This document shows, piece by piece, positions 35,701-45,011 of a stretch of 64,000 nucleotides of DNA (position 1 is its first letter; each line of letters opens with the position of its first letter). The DNA is from Oceanobacillus jeddahensis. GTDB lineage: Bacteria; Bacillota; Bacilli; Bacillales; Amphibacillaceae. The translations under genes and the position numbers were made by a program. Below the pieces are notes generated by a model. The model was not told the origin of the DNA. It saw only the letters and a list, made by a program, of their open reading frames with translations, and did no database searches. The stretch spans positions 1-64,000 of the forward strand of contig NZ_CCDM010000004.1 in NCBI RefSeq assembly GCF_000750635.1, in the 5' to 3' direction.

Positions 35701-36441
35701 TTAGGAAAATAATTTTTCCAGATAATGAGGCATTTGCTTGCGCCACCAAATCCAATCATGGGAAACATCTTCTCCCCACTCATCAAACCAGGCAGGAATT
35801 TGTTTTTCTTCAAACGCTTTTTTTAATGTATAGAATGATGGCAGACCGTCCTGCTCCCAATCCCCTAATCCAGTACAAACAATAATATTGGCAGAGCGGT
35901 AATGATCAATAAACCAGCCATCATTTTGATTCCAGATAAAATCACTCGGTGAATTTTCATAAACTAGCGGGTCATTTCCATAATCTCCAAAAAAGAAGCG
36001 TACATCATATATACCACTGAGCGCCACCGTCGTTTGAAAAACATCCGGGTGCCTTAATAAAAAGTTCAGCGCATGATAGGCTCCCATGCTGCACCCTGTT
36101 GTCATCATTGAATGGAACCAGTTTGTTTTATGTTGAATAAATGGAATTGCTTCTGAAATCACATAACGGTCATATGCCTCATGAGCTAATGCACGGTCAT
36201 GAGGGGGTTTAGAATCGTGCAGCCAGCTTTCACTATCCACACTGGCTAATGCGAAAAATTGCACTTTTCCCGCTTCAATAAATTCCCGGCATGCTTCAAT
36301 CATTCCAAAATCGTAGTATTCATAATGTGAGCCGCCGGATGATGGAAATACAATAATCGGCATCCCGCTGTGCCCATATCTGTTTAAAGGCATCTCCCTG
36401 CCTAACTCTCCGCTCCAATGGCTTAACTGCTCCTTATGCAT
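35701..36441 (-). CDS. Alpha/beta-hydrolase, esterase-D/PF00756-like
   Basis: This 246-aa protein has GCSMGAYHA with the nucleophile Ser, PSSGGSHYEYYDFG near residue 34, and a C-terminal VSHDWIWW with the His. The start is ATG 36441, 8 bp inside the ATP-grasp gene, behind AGGGGA; longer frames upstream overlap that gene and are not needed. The tight coupling suggests the two act together. The third gene of the set (37928-38758) is a second hydrolase of the same superfamily. The substrate is unknown. Confidence 0.8.
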   Translation of the reverse strand: MHKEQLSHWSGELGREMPLNRYGHSGMPIIVFPSSGGSHYEYYDFGMIEACREFIEAGKVQFFALASVDSESWLHDSKPPHDRALAHEAYDRYVISEAIPFIQHKTNWFHSMMTTGCSMGAYHALNFLLRHPDVFQTTVALSGIYDVRFFFGDYGNDPLVYENSPSDFIWNQNDGWFIDHYRSANIIVCTGLGDWEQDGLPSFYTLKKAFEEKQIPAWFDEWGEDVSHDWIWWRKQMPHYLEKLFS

Positions 36442-37627
36442 CGTCAAATCCCCTGTCTCTATTTTTTCGTTCATGTACAAAACGAGTAATTTCATTAACC
36501 TCTTCTTCCGTATCAGCATTAATTGCATAAAATTGATTTCCCTGCAGATGGGCAAATGCTTCTGGCATCCGCTCAGCAAACTTTACCCTGTCACCAAATT
36601 TATCACGGATAGCTTTCGTATCATTTTGGTATTGATAGGCGTCCCGCTGAGTAACTCCAATACAATATTGATTCGGAACATCCGGCTCCTTCCATTCGCC
36701 TCCTGTTACCAAAGAAGCATACTGCGCAAATAAATCAATCGAGTAAGCATAGTTATACATATCAATGGTGTAGCCGCCAGCCAGACGATTATTATATTCC
36801 AAAGCCACATAATCTCCATTTTCTAATTGAAAAAATTCAATATGAAAAAAACGTTCCTCCATACCAAAGGTTTTCACAATTGCTTTTCCATACTCTTCCA
36901 GCTTCGGATCGATTTCCTTCTGGATAACATAAAATAAATCCAGCTGCCCTTGAACAAGCTCTAACGTCGGCACATTATATGTAAAGCTTGTCTGGAAAAC
37001 AATTTCCCCATTCTGATCTGTTAATCCATCAAACGTACAAAGTTTTCCTCCTTCAACATAAGGCTCCAGGAAATAGGCTGTTGTTTCCTGCCATTTCCCT
37101 TCAAAATAACGTACATCTTCTGCTGAACTCAATTTAAAGGTCGCAGCTGATCCAACGCCGCTATCTGGCTTGGCAATAACCGGCAACCCTAATGTTTCAA
37201 CAGCTTTCGCCAAGTCTTTTTTATTTTTTACAACCCTTCCCTCTACTACAGGGACACCAGCTTTTTTAAACAATTTTTTCATTTCTGACTTAAACTTCAC
37301 TTTTTTCAAATCAGCTGGTTTATTTCCGTACACATTGAATTGTTCTCGAAGCTGCGCGTCCAGCTCTAACCAGTGTTCATTATTGGACTCAATCCGATCA
37401 ATCGGACCATGCTTAAAAAATAAAAATGCTACAGCCCGTTTTACTTCATCGACATTCTCTAAACTATGAACACGGTAATATTCGCTCAGGGATTTTTGTA
37501 ATTCCGAGCCCAGTTGATCATAAGGCTCTTCGCCAATTCCGAAAACAGAAACTCCTGCATCTTTCAAACGATGCGCAAAAGTCTGAAAATTTTTGGGATA
37601 ATATGGGGAAATTAGAATATAATTCAT
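36434..37627 (-). CDS. ATP-grasp ligase-like protein
   Basis: This 397-aa protein has a complete ATP-grasp core: an N-terminal Rossmann-like preATP domain (residues 1-100), AKPDSGVGSAATFKL as the phosphate-binding loop, and FHIEFFQLENGDYVALEYNNRLAGG for Mg and ATP ligands. It probably ligates a carboxylate to an amine or similar nucleophile through an acyl phosphate. It is close to no named family I know. Its stop overlaps the start of a hydrolase gene, and another hydrolase gene lies 300 bp upstream on the same strand. AGGAAAGGAG precedes the ATG. Confidence 0.82.
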   Translation of the reverse strand: MNYILISPYYPKNFQTFAHRLKDAGVSVFGIGEEPYDQLGSELQKSLSEYYRVHSLENVDEVKRAVAFLFFKHGPIDRIESNNEHWLELDAQLREQFNVYGNKPADLKKVKFKSEMKKLFKKAGVPVVEGRVVKNKKDLAKAVETLGLPVIAKPDSGVGSAATFKLSSAEDVRYFEGKWQETTAYFLEPYVEGGKLCTFDGLTDQNGEIVFQTSFTYNVPTLELVQGQLDLFYVIQKEIDPKLEEYGKAIVKTFGMEERFFHIEFFQLENGDYVALEYNNRLAGGYTIDMYNYAYSIDLFAQYASLVTGGEWKEPDVPNQYCIGVTQRDAYQYQNDTKAIRDKFGDRVKFAERMPEAFAHLQGNQFYAINADTEEEVNEITRFVHERKNRDRGFDDA

Positions 37628-37927
37628 ATAATAACTCCTTTCCTGACATAGGTAAAAATCAGTAGTTTAACTGTTAAAATACCATCTTTTTAATTTAAAA
37701 TCAATCTAATTTTTTGAAAATTGTCAAATATGATTAGAATATGTCGGATAAAGTGAATTTCACTATACAACAATCGATTGTTTATTTAAAATAGTATCAC
37801 TCGATAAAAGTAGTATCCGCCGTCCATTTCTTATCGCTATGGCTAGCCCAAATGTATCTGGTAAGACAAATGAATTCTGTTTCTCAATCGCTTAAAACAG
37901 TAATCAGCGGAACTCCTCTTCATCTCT

Positions 37928-38758
37928 TTAAGACCAATTAGCGCCTAAAAATCGAAAACATTCAGGTAGATGCTTTGACCAGGCCTCTTCGTTATGCTCC
38001 TCATCTGAGAAAATATTTAAATTAATATGATCAACGGGAATCCCTTTTTTTATCAGCTGCTTATAATACTTCAACGAACAGTCAATATACGCCTGCTTCA
38101 TATTTCCATACATTAACTGCCGATCCGTATCATCGCCTTCCTCTGTCCCGACTTGGATATATACACGCTGTTCCGGGTCTAATGTTTCTCTCTCCATATA
38201 ATGGTCAAACGATTTGTTGGTAATCCAATTCGCCAGTGAGAAAATACCCAAAGCCCCAATTTGATCTTTATATTCGATCCCCATAAAAGCAGAAATATTT
38301 CCGCCAAGCGAGCTGCCGATCATTGCCGTATGGTATTTATCCGATTTGGTTCGGTAATGTTCATCGATAAAAGGCTTTACCACTGTCATAATAAACTCAG
38401 CAAATTCAGCACCTCTTCCTCCTAGCTCAATGTCTTCCGGAAGCGGACTTTCTGTTATTTTCCAAGGCGTATATTCATTAATACGATCTTGCTCCCCATT
38501 ATCTATGCCAACAACAATCATCTTTGGCAAATCCGGATTCCGCTTTATTGCCGGAATAACCTTCCATGAATAACCGCTAAAAGCTTCACTACTATAAAAT
38601 ACATTTTGCCCATCATGCATATAAACAACGGGGTAATAGCGATTCTTCTCTTTTCCATAATCCTTTGGTAATAATACTCGCACACGACGTTTTTCATTTT
38701 TATAAGCCATTGGCAGTTCGTGTGTTTCTAACTTCAAATAAAAATAAGATTGTCTCAT
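37928..38758 (-). CDS. Alpha/beta-hydrolase, esterase family (PF00756-like)
   Basis: This 276-aa protein has YYPVVYMHDGQNVF near residue 41 (oxyanion side), GSSLGGNIS with the nucleophile Ser, and the His in DEEHNEEAW. It resembles enterobactin/siderophore-esterase-like (IroE/Fes) and YbbA-like enzymes. That would fit hydrolysis of an ester or amide product from the ATP-grasp gene that follows after a 300-bp gap, but this is speculation. The gap 37628-37927 has no gene and is AT-rich; it may hold a promoter. Confidence 0.8.
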   Translation of the reverse strand: MRQSYFYLKLETHELPMAYKNEKRRVRVLLPKDYGKEKNRYYPVVYMHDGQNVFYSSEAFSGYSWKVIPAIKRNPDLPKMIVVGIDNGEQDRINEYTPWKITESPLPEDIELGGRGAEFAEFIMTVVKPFIDEHYRTKSDKYHTAMIGSSLGGNISAFMGIEYKDQIGALGIFSLANWITNKSFDHYMERETLDPEQRVYIQVGTEEGDDTDRQLMYGNMKQAYIDCSLKYYKQLIKKGIPVDHINLNIFSDEEHNEEAWSKHLPECFRFLGANWS

Positions 38759-38841
38759 TATATATGCCTCATTCCATTAATGTTCTATCAATATACTGAT
38801 TATTTGAGCTCTGAATGATTATATGAATAGGTACTCTTTTA

Positions 38842-40128
38842 TCACATTTCATTAAACTTATGTGAATAACTTTCAATCTTACCCATCGAAGCTTCCACTT
38901 CGCTGATACTTTGCTGGTTTGCTTCTAAAGATTGTTGAATCTGGCTGCTATTTTGTGAAATAAGTGCCATTGACTCAGAAACCTTGCTTAAAATTTCTGC
39001 TGTTTTCGCTGTTTGTTCCCGGACAGTTGTTACTTCCTCCTGTGTCTCTCTGATTGCTTCATGACTATTCGCAACCTGTTCATTCGTCTCCAAAATTAAG
39101 TCACTAACTTCTGCAACTGCTCCCTGAGACTGCTCCGCAAGTTTACGCACTTCATCGGCTACCACTGCAAATCCTTTCCCTTGTTCTCCAACCCTTGCCG
39201 CTTCAATAGACGCATTTAAAGCTAATAAATTAGTCTGCCCCGCAATTGATTCTACAATCGAAATGACGGATTTAATTTTTTCTGCGCTGTTTGTTAACTG
39301 CTCTAACCTTTCCACGACAAGTGTCATCTGTTTATCTAAATGAGACATTCCCGTACTGGTTGTTTTAGTTTGCTCCATCCCCTGCTGTGCAGATTCACTT
39401 GTAGAAACAGCAATTTCTTCTCCTTGTTTGGAAATTTGGTTAATCCGGTTTGCCTGGTCTACCATCTTAATTACAGATTGGTTCGTTTCCGAGGACAAGC
39501 AGCTTAAATTCTCCGCCGTTTCTTTCATAGAAGTGATAAGCTGTTGATTCTCCTCATCCATCATTGCTCGTTTTTCTTCAATATCCGCTTCATAAGCCTC
39601 TAAAACTATTTGTTGTTCAAAATTTAATAATTTATTTGTCACCTGTACCGCATTCAAAAAGTTTTCTTTATCCTGATATGTATCTGATAACAATTTAGAT
39701 ATTTGAAAGAACAGCTCTTGAAAGGAAGCAATATACCATTTAGGCTGCAATCCAATATGTACATGCACTTTAGCAATTCTCCGGCGCTTATCAATAAAAG
39801 CTTGATTAACCTCTCCAGAAAACATTTCAATAACATGCGTTGTCAATGTTTGTTTTAAACGATTAACGGAGCTGTTGTCTTCGATGATTCCCATTAATTC
39901 CGGAGAGAGTGCCAGATTATCATAAAAAGCATCAATGATAATGCGTATATTATCTTTAATAATAGGCTGCAATAGCTTCGCAACAGCCAAATCGTGTTTT
40001 GTTATTTTTGACATTTGCAACTGTAAAGCTAAATCTGTTTGTTCCATTTTCTCTAAAACTACTTTTACTTCTTTGCTGCTCTCCTGTAAACTTTCTTCTC
40101 TTATATCTTTCCGGAAAATACTTCTCAA
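38842..40128 (-). CDS. hemAT: Heme-based aerotaxis transducer HemAT
   Basis: This 428-aa cytosolic globin-coupled chemoreceptor has an N-terminal globin (residues 20-180) with the proximal His in [14 protein letters not shown]. The C-terminal MCP signalling domain carries the conserved hairpin [33 protein letters not shown]. It senses O2 and signals via CheA/CheW. The start is TTG 40128 at good distance behind AGGAG; the GTG at 40137 overlaps that site. It stands alone. The 500-bp upstream gap (40138-40639) has AT-rich DNA and a terminator for mscS, but no gene. Confidence 0.92.
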   Translation of the reverse strand: MRSIFRKDIREESLQESSKEVKVVLEKMEQTDLALQLQMSKITKHDLAVAKLLQPIIKDNIRIIIDAFYDNLALSPELMGIIEDNSSVNRLKQTLTTHVIEMFSGEVNQAFIDKRRRIAKVHVHIGLQPKWYIASFQELFFQISKLLSDTYQDKENFLNAVQVTNKLLNFEQQIVLEAYEADIEEKRAMMDEENQQLITSMKETAENLSCLSSETNQSVIKMVDQANRINQISKQGEEIAVSTSESAQQGMEQTKTTSTGMSHLDKQMTLVVERLEQLTNSAEKIKSVISIVESIAGQTNLLALNASIEAARVGEQGKGFAVVADEVRKLAEQSQGAVAEVSDLILETNEQVANSHEAIRETQEEVTTVREQTAKTAEILSKVSESMALISQNSSQIQQSLEANQQSISEVEASMGKIESYSHKFNEM

Positions 40129-40548
40129 TCCAATCACTCCTAAAGCTTATTTTGCGAATGACCATTATCTCATATGTGACTAATACACTAAAAGAATATT
40201 TATCTAACAAAAACCTAAATACTTTCTAAATTCTTAATCTCCTCCATAAAGAAAAAAAGACACTGTGTACATATGCATTGTATGTTATATTTATTCATTC
40301 GTTTTTTGAAACTTTTGCTTATTTATCCTACTGCTATTATACAGGATATGCATGCACAGATGGATAATTAAATTGAAAATCGTGCAATATAAAAATAAAA
40401 TTAAACCAAAAGTCCTTTATAAATTAAATATTTTTTCCTTATTAATGATAATCCGTACCAGGATAAAACATATCATTAACTAACTACAGGTTTATTCCCT
40501 TTTCAACGGTTTTACTTATCGTATTCTACGCTGTATTTTACCACTATA

Positions 40549-40584
40549 AAAAGGGCATCGAAATTATATCGATAACCCTTTTAC
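40549..40584 (-). terminator. Terminator after mscS-like gene
   Basis: On the minus strand, AAAAGGGTTATCGATA and TATCGATGCCCTTTTT-like arms form a bulged stem before a T run. It lies between HemAT and the channel gene. Confidence 0.7.
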
Positions 40585-40639
40585 AAAGATCTTCCTATTC
40601 ATCATGGCGAACTACCATTTCATTTACACTTATCTGTTA

Positions 40640-41467
40640 TTACTCCTGCGACTTCTCAGCATATGTTTTGTCAGGATTTTCTTGTTTCTCATCTAATGCT
40701 TCTTTAATCGCTTTTCGTAAATCACGTTCTACTGCCCATTGTTCCATTGCCTCTGTTTTGGCAATAATACGTAAAGTGATTTCTGCTGTACCAAATGTCT
40801 GTACCCCAAGTACATCTGGTCCTTCTACAATTTTAGGATTTTGTTCCTTGATATCATCACACACGGTTTGAATAATACTGACTGCATCATCAATATTATC
40901 CGTATACGGAATCGCAATATCTACTAGAGCTTGCATATTACCACGGGTATGGTTACTTAAAGAGCCGACTTCTCTATTGGGTACATAGTTTAACGTACCA
41001 TCAAAACTGCGGAGCTGCATGGTACGCAGGCCAACCTCTTCTACGATCCCATCATATCCTGCAACCGTTACGTAGTCACCAACATCGACTTGCTTCTCTA
41101 AAAGTAAGAAAAAACCAGTAACAATATCACTGACTAATCCTTGGGCACCAAAACCAATAGCAAGTCCAACTACACCTGCTCCAGCAATTAGTCCAGCTGC
41201 ATTAATATCAAAAATACCTAGAACAATCACTAAAGTAATAAAAAATAAAATATACGAATAGGCGCTAACTGCCAACGATTGTAATGTTTTTGTTCTCCCG
41301 GCTGACATTTTTCTTCTTACTTGGGCTTTGGAAAAAGCGTTTTTAATAAGCCTTCGTCCAACTGCACGAGCAATCCAAAATGCTATTAGCACTGCAAGTA
41401 ATTTTAAAATAACCATTCCTGCATCTAATAGAAATTGTTCCCAATTGATACTTTCTATCCAATCCAA
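40640..41467 (-). CDS. Small-conductance mechanosensitive channel (MscS/YkuT family)
   Basis: This 275-aa membrane protein has three N-terminal helices, the third (GLAIGFGAQGLVSDIVTGFF) being the Gly/Ala-rich pore helix. A soluble C-terminal domain follows, with VDVGDYV and RSFDGTLNYVPN. It releases solutes on osmotic downshock, which suits a salt-adapted organism. The start is TTG 41467 behind AGGAGA with a 7-nt gap. It stands alone. In the 420-bp gap 41468-41889 only the terminator at 41803-41845 is recognisable. Confidence 0.92.
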   Translation of the reverse strand: MDWIESINWEQFLLDAGMVILKLLAVLIAFWIARAVGRRLIKNAFSKAQVRRKMSAGRTKTLQSLAVSAYSYILFFITLVIVLGIFDINAAGLIAGAGVVGLAIGFGAQGLVSDIVTGFFLLLEKQVDVGDYVTVAGYDGIVEEVGLRTMQLRSFDGTLNYVPNREVGSLSNHTRGNMQALVDIAIPYTDNIDDAVSIIQTVCDDIKEQNPKIVEGPDVLGVQTFGTAEITLRIIAKTEAMEQWAVERDLRKAIKEALDEKQENPDKTYAEKSQE

Positions 41468-41802
41468 TCTGATCTCTCCTTTATGTATACTTGATGATTG
41501 ATGATTATATCAAAAGGGATATGTAATGTAAAATATGAAAAGACTCGATACAAGTAGTTCAAAATTGAATTAGCAGTCATTTAAGTAAATTCCGCCCCAG
41601 TGAAAGACTGCTGAAAATCTTATTTGAAATATCAATTTACATTCTATTAAATTATTAAAGATTTTATCGCTTTATTGTAATAAAATGTTAATGCGTTAAA
41701 TAATTAACCTGTTGAAATTTTCTACCTGGGGGAATCATCTTGAAAAATATTGCTATCATATATTAAGAAAAAATACTTGAAAAATGTAATTGTATTTTAG
41801 AA

Positions 41803-41845
41803 AACAAAGGTCGACGCCAATTCTTTCGGTGTTGACCTTTGTTTA
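41803..41845. terminator. Bidirectional terminator after the butanediol-type dehydrogenase
   Basis: AAACAAAGGTCGACGCC and GGTGTTGACCTTTGTTT form a stem of about 17 bp with a wobble, with T and A runs on both sides. Confidence 0.85.
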
Positions 41846-41889
41846 AATTATACGCTATGAATATCTATACTTCCACAACAGTAAAAGTT

Positions 41890-42939
41890 CTATTGCTCCC
41901 CACTTAATTTCACTAATATCTTGGCTTGTGATTTATCGTTAGATAGTGCTTCAAAGCCTTGTTCAACAATGTTACTTAATTCTATTTTATCTGTCACAAC
42001 AGCTTGTGGTTTTAACCGTCCGCTGCTCATTAAATCAATGGTTTCCTTAAATGTCTTAAATTCATAAGCAAATACTGAATTGATTGTTACCCCTGTTTTA
42101 GTAATATCCATTGGCGTGAATGCAATAGGTTTACCTATAATGGATACTATCGTTACGCGACCTCTTAACTTGGCCATTTGTAGAGCTTGATTAAAAGCAG
42201 GTTCTGCACCAGCCACTTCAAACACAGCATCTGCACCACCAGGAATCAGTTCTCTGACCTTCTCTACAGGTTCTATTTCTCCTGAATTAATAATATGGGT
42301 TGCTCCGATTTCAGATGCTATTTTCAACCTTTCCTCGGACAAATCAGCGACAATGATATTAGACGCACCTGCTGCTTTAGCAGCAATTAAAATCAATAAC
42401 CCAATAGGACCAGCGCCGATTATAACTGCTGTTTCTCCTATTGTTAAACTCGCTTCTTTTACAGACTGTAGCCCCACAGCCATAGGTTCCACTAAGGCTC
42501 CTTCTTCTAATGACAGGTTTTCTGGTAAATGAAATACGTTATGCTCTTTGACAACTACAAAATCAGCAAAACCGCCATCTGTATGAAGGCCAATTGCAGC
42601 ATATCCATCATATACATCAACGTAGTCTGGTTTTCTGCGATAAGTTACGCTTGGATTAACTGTAACTCTTTCCCCTGCTTCTACATTCGTGACATCACTT
42701 CCTACTGCTTCAACAACACCTGCAAACTCATGTCCCATTGTTAAAGGTGCCGTATTTTGTGTTAGCGGGTCAGGTTTATTTGTTGGTATTTGAATAGGGC
42801 CATGTGCATATTCATGTAAATCACTGCCGCAAATACCTGTCCATGCTACTTTTATTTTCACATCTTTTGAATCTAATTTTTTTAACTCTCTTTCCTCAAC
42901 ACGTATATCTTTTTTATTGTACCAAACCGCTGCTTTCAT
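41890..42939 (-). CDS. Medium-chain dehydrogenase, 2,3-butanediol dehydrogenase-like
   Basis: This 349-aa MDR enzyme has the catalytic zinc set: GICGSDLHEY (Cys37) and TMGHEFAG. The NAD-binding GAGPIGLLILIAA follows. The region that normally carries four structural-zinc cysteines has none (TYRRKPDYVDVY), a trait it shares with Bacillus BdhA. The most likely activity is (R,R)-butanediol/acetoin oxidoreduction or a related secondary alcohol. It is divergent from the aldo-keto reductase gene, with a 225-bp shared promoter region. Confidence 0.82.
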   Translation of the reverse strand: MKAAVWYNKKDIRVEERELKKLDSKDVKIKVAWTGICGSDLHEYAHGPIQIPTNKPDPLTQNTAPLTMGHEFAGVVEAVGSDVTNVEAGERVTVNPSVTYRRKPDYVDVYDGYAAIGLHTDGGFADFVVVKEHNVFHLPENLSLEEGALVEPMAVGLQSVKEASLTIGETAVIIGAGPIGLLILIAAKAAGASNIIVADLSEERLKIASEIGATHIINSGEIEPVEKVRELIPGGADAVFEVAGAEPAFNQALQMAKLRGRVTIVSIIGKPIAFTPMDITKTGVTINSVFAYEFKTFKETIDLMSSGRLKPQAVVTDKIELSNIVEQGFEALSNDKSQAKILVKLSGEQ

Positions 42940-43164
42940 TATTTCCTTGCCTCCTTATTTTTTACAGAACAGAGCTTAACATATTTAAAAATGAATTTAT
43001 ATACTTTTCGAAATAAGGAACAAATCATGTATTATCTGTTTTTTACTGTTCAAATTATGTATATATTGTTGATTAATAAACAATCCCTGCTTGTTTTACA
43101 TATTGTAAGGAGGTTTTTCAGTAGTTAGGATAAAGTTAATAGGTTTTAAAAATGGAGGGTTATT

Positions 43165-44151
43165 ATGGACTTAAATACAGGATTAAAAAACGATATTGGA
43201 TTTGGGTCAGCACCTTTAGGGAATATGTTTAAAGATATTTCAGACAAAGAATCTGAAGCAACATTACAATCAGTCTGGGATAACGGCATTCGATACTTCG
43301 ACACTGCTCCTCAATACGGAGCAGGGTTATCAGAATTACGTTTAGGAAAATTCTTGTCACAATATGACCGAAATGATTTTGTGTTAAGCAGTAAAGTAGG
43401 TAGATATATATCTAATGAAACGGAAGTAAAAGAAGGATTATTCTCCCATGCCCGAAAGAATAAAGTCATCACAGATTACAGTGAAAGCGGCACTTTATTA
43501 TCATTAGAACAAAGTCTGAAAAGATTAAATACCGATCATTTAGATATCGTGTTTGTGCACGATATTTCACCTGACTACTATGGCGATAACTGGATTACAC
43601 ATTTTGATGAAGCACGTAAAGGAGCATTTAAAGTATTATCGCGTTTAAAAGATGAAGGTGTTATTAAGCATTGGGGAATCGGTGTTAACCGCACTGAACC
43701 TATTGAGCTCCTTATGAAATTAGAAGAGTATAAACCGGATATATGTCTGTCCGCAACACAGTATACGTTACTTCAACATGAAAATGCACTTCACCATATG
43801 ATGGATCAAGCCATGCAGCATAATATACAGTTTATTATAGGCGGTGCATACAGCTCAGGTGCCCTATTGAATGGGGATTATTACAATTATGAAAAGATAA
43901 CGGATGAAAAACGCGAATATATTAAACAATTAGAAGCTATTGCTGTAAATCATCATGTAACTCTAAAGGCTGCAGCGCTTCAATTTTCAAAAGCACATCC
44001 CGCAACCAAAGCTATTATTCCGGGTTCTACAAAACCAGATAGAATTAAAGAAGATATTTTAGCAACGCAGGAAAGTATACCCGAAGCATTCTGGAAAGAA
44101 CTCACTGAAAAAGGTTTTATCTCTTCTTATGCACCTTTACCTAAATCATAG
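43165..44151 (+). CDS. Aldo/keto reductase, D-threo-aldose/pyridoxal dehydrogenase-like
   Basis: This 328-aa TIM-barrel NAD(P) enzyme has IRYFDTAPQYGAGLSELRLG (catalytic Asp and Tyr), SSKVGR and LDIVFVHD. IKHWGIGVN follows. It resembles D-threo-aldose 1-dehydrogenase and pyridoxal 4-dehydrogenase. A TetR-type regulator gene follows 53 bp behind on the same strand. GGAGGG precedes the ATG. It shares its upstream region with the divergent butanediol-type gene. Confidence 0.85.
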   Translation: MDLNTGLKNDIGFGSAPLGNMFKDISDKESEATLQSVWDNGIRYFDTAPQYGAGLSELRLGKFLSQYDRNDFVLSSKVGRYISNETEVKEGLFSHARKNKVITDYSESGTLLSLEQSLKRLNTDHLDIVFVHDISPDYYGDNWITHFDEARKGAFKVLSRLKDEGVIKHWGIGVNRTEPIELLMKLEEYKPDICLSATQYTLLQHENALHHMMDQAMQHNIQFIIGGAYSSGALLNGDYYNYEKITDEKREYIKQLEAIAVNHHVTLKAAALQFSKAHPATKAIIPGSTKPDRIKEDILATQESIPEAFWKELTEKGFISSYAPLPKS

Positions 44152-44204
44152 ATTTTAATTGAATAATGTCATTAAATTTTGCATAATTAATTCAGGTGAT
44201 GACA

Positions 44205-44801
44205 ATGGATAGAAGAATTCGTAAAAGCAAAAAAGCTTTAAGAGATGCACTCATAGATCTTTTAGACAAAAAAGAATTTAAACAAATTTCAATAACAGAT
44301 ATTGTTAAAAATGCTGACGTAAACCGCGGTACATTTTATAAGTATTATACTTATAAAGAAGATTTAATAAAAGAAGTTCAGGACATGATTATTCAGGATT
44401 TAAAAGAAGCTTATAAACTACCATATCAAGGGTTAATCTATTATAAACAGGCTGAAATAACAAAGCGTAATGAGACTTCTTTATTTGATCATATATATAA
44501 GTACCGTAAATTCTATCATCTTGTCTTAAATTCTACTGACTTATATGCTTTTCAACAAATTTTTGTAGAGACAATAAGTAATATCCATATGAATGATTTA
44601 TTATATTATATGGAGCATCCTAAAATTGAAAAAAAATTATTCTCCATTTACCAATGCTATGGTATTTTTGGACTTTTAGTTGAATGGGATAAAGATAACT
44701 TTTCTGCATCGCCGGAGTATATAACTAAACAGCATAATGAAATACTACTCTTTGATCATCCAAGTTTAAAATTTAAAATCAATTATAATGATAATGAATA
44801 A
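44205..44801 (+). CDS. TetR/AcrR-family regulator
   Basis: This 198-aa protein has an N-terminal helix-turn-helix: SITDIVKNADVNRGTFYKYYTYKEDLI (about residues 28-55). A ligand-binding C-terminal part follows with FYHLVLNSTDLYAFQQIF. It is of the DhaS/YcnC type. I chose ATG 44205 with AGGTG at good distance; GTG 44196 is too close. It probably controls the aldo-keto reductase and perhaps the divergent dehydrogenase. No clear operator palindrome is visible. Confidence 0.85.
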   Translation: MDRRIRKSKKALRDALIDLLDKKEFKQISITDIVKNADVNRGTFYKYYTYKEDLIKEVQDMIIQDLKEAYKLPYQGLIYYKQAEITKRNETSLFDHIYKYRKFYHLVLNSTDLYAFQQIFVETISNIHMNDLLYYMEHPKIEKKLFSIYQCYGIFGLLVEWDKDNFSASPEYITKQHNEILLFDHPSLKFKINYNDNE

Positions 44802-44936
44802 AATTAATATACAGTTTTAAGTGTTTATTACGATTATGAAGTAATTATTATTCAATATGTAAATGCACATTACAATTTTAGTTGTGATGTGCATTTTTTA
44901 ATGTGCAAAACACAAACTTTTGGAATAATAAATTAA

Positions 44937-44980
44937 AAACGCATGAAATCAGAGTTTTCAAATCAATTTCATGCGTTTAT
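44937..44980. terminator. Bidirectional terminator between TetR gene and acoL
   Basis: AAACGCATGAAAT and ATTTCATGCGTTT form a 13-bp stem with T-rich and A-rich flanks. It ends the convergent units. Confidence 0.85.
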
Positions 44981-45011
44981 TTATTTTACAAGTTTTTTCT
45001 AACTTTTCTTT

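Noticed and set aside
43066..43085. ATTGTTGATTAATAAACAAT as operator of the TetR regulator
   Set aside because: It is partly palindromic, but very AT-rich and could be chance; no second copy was seen.
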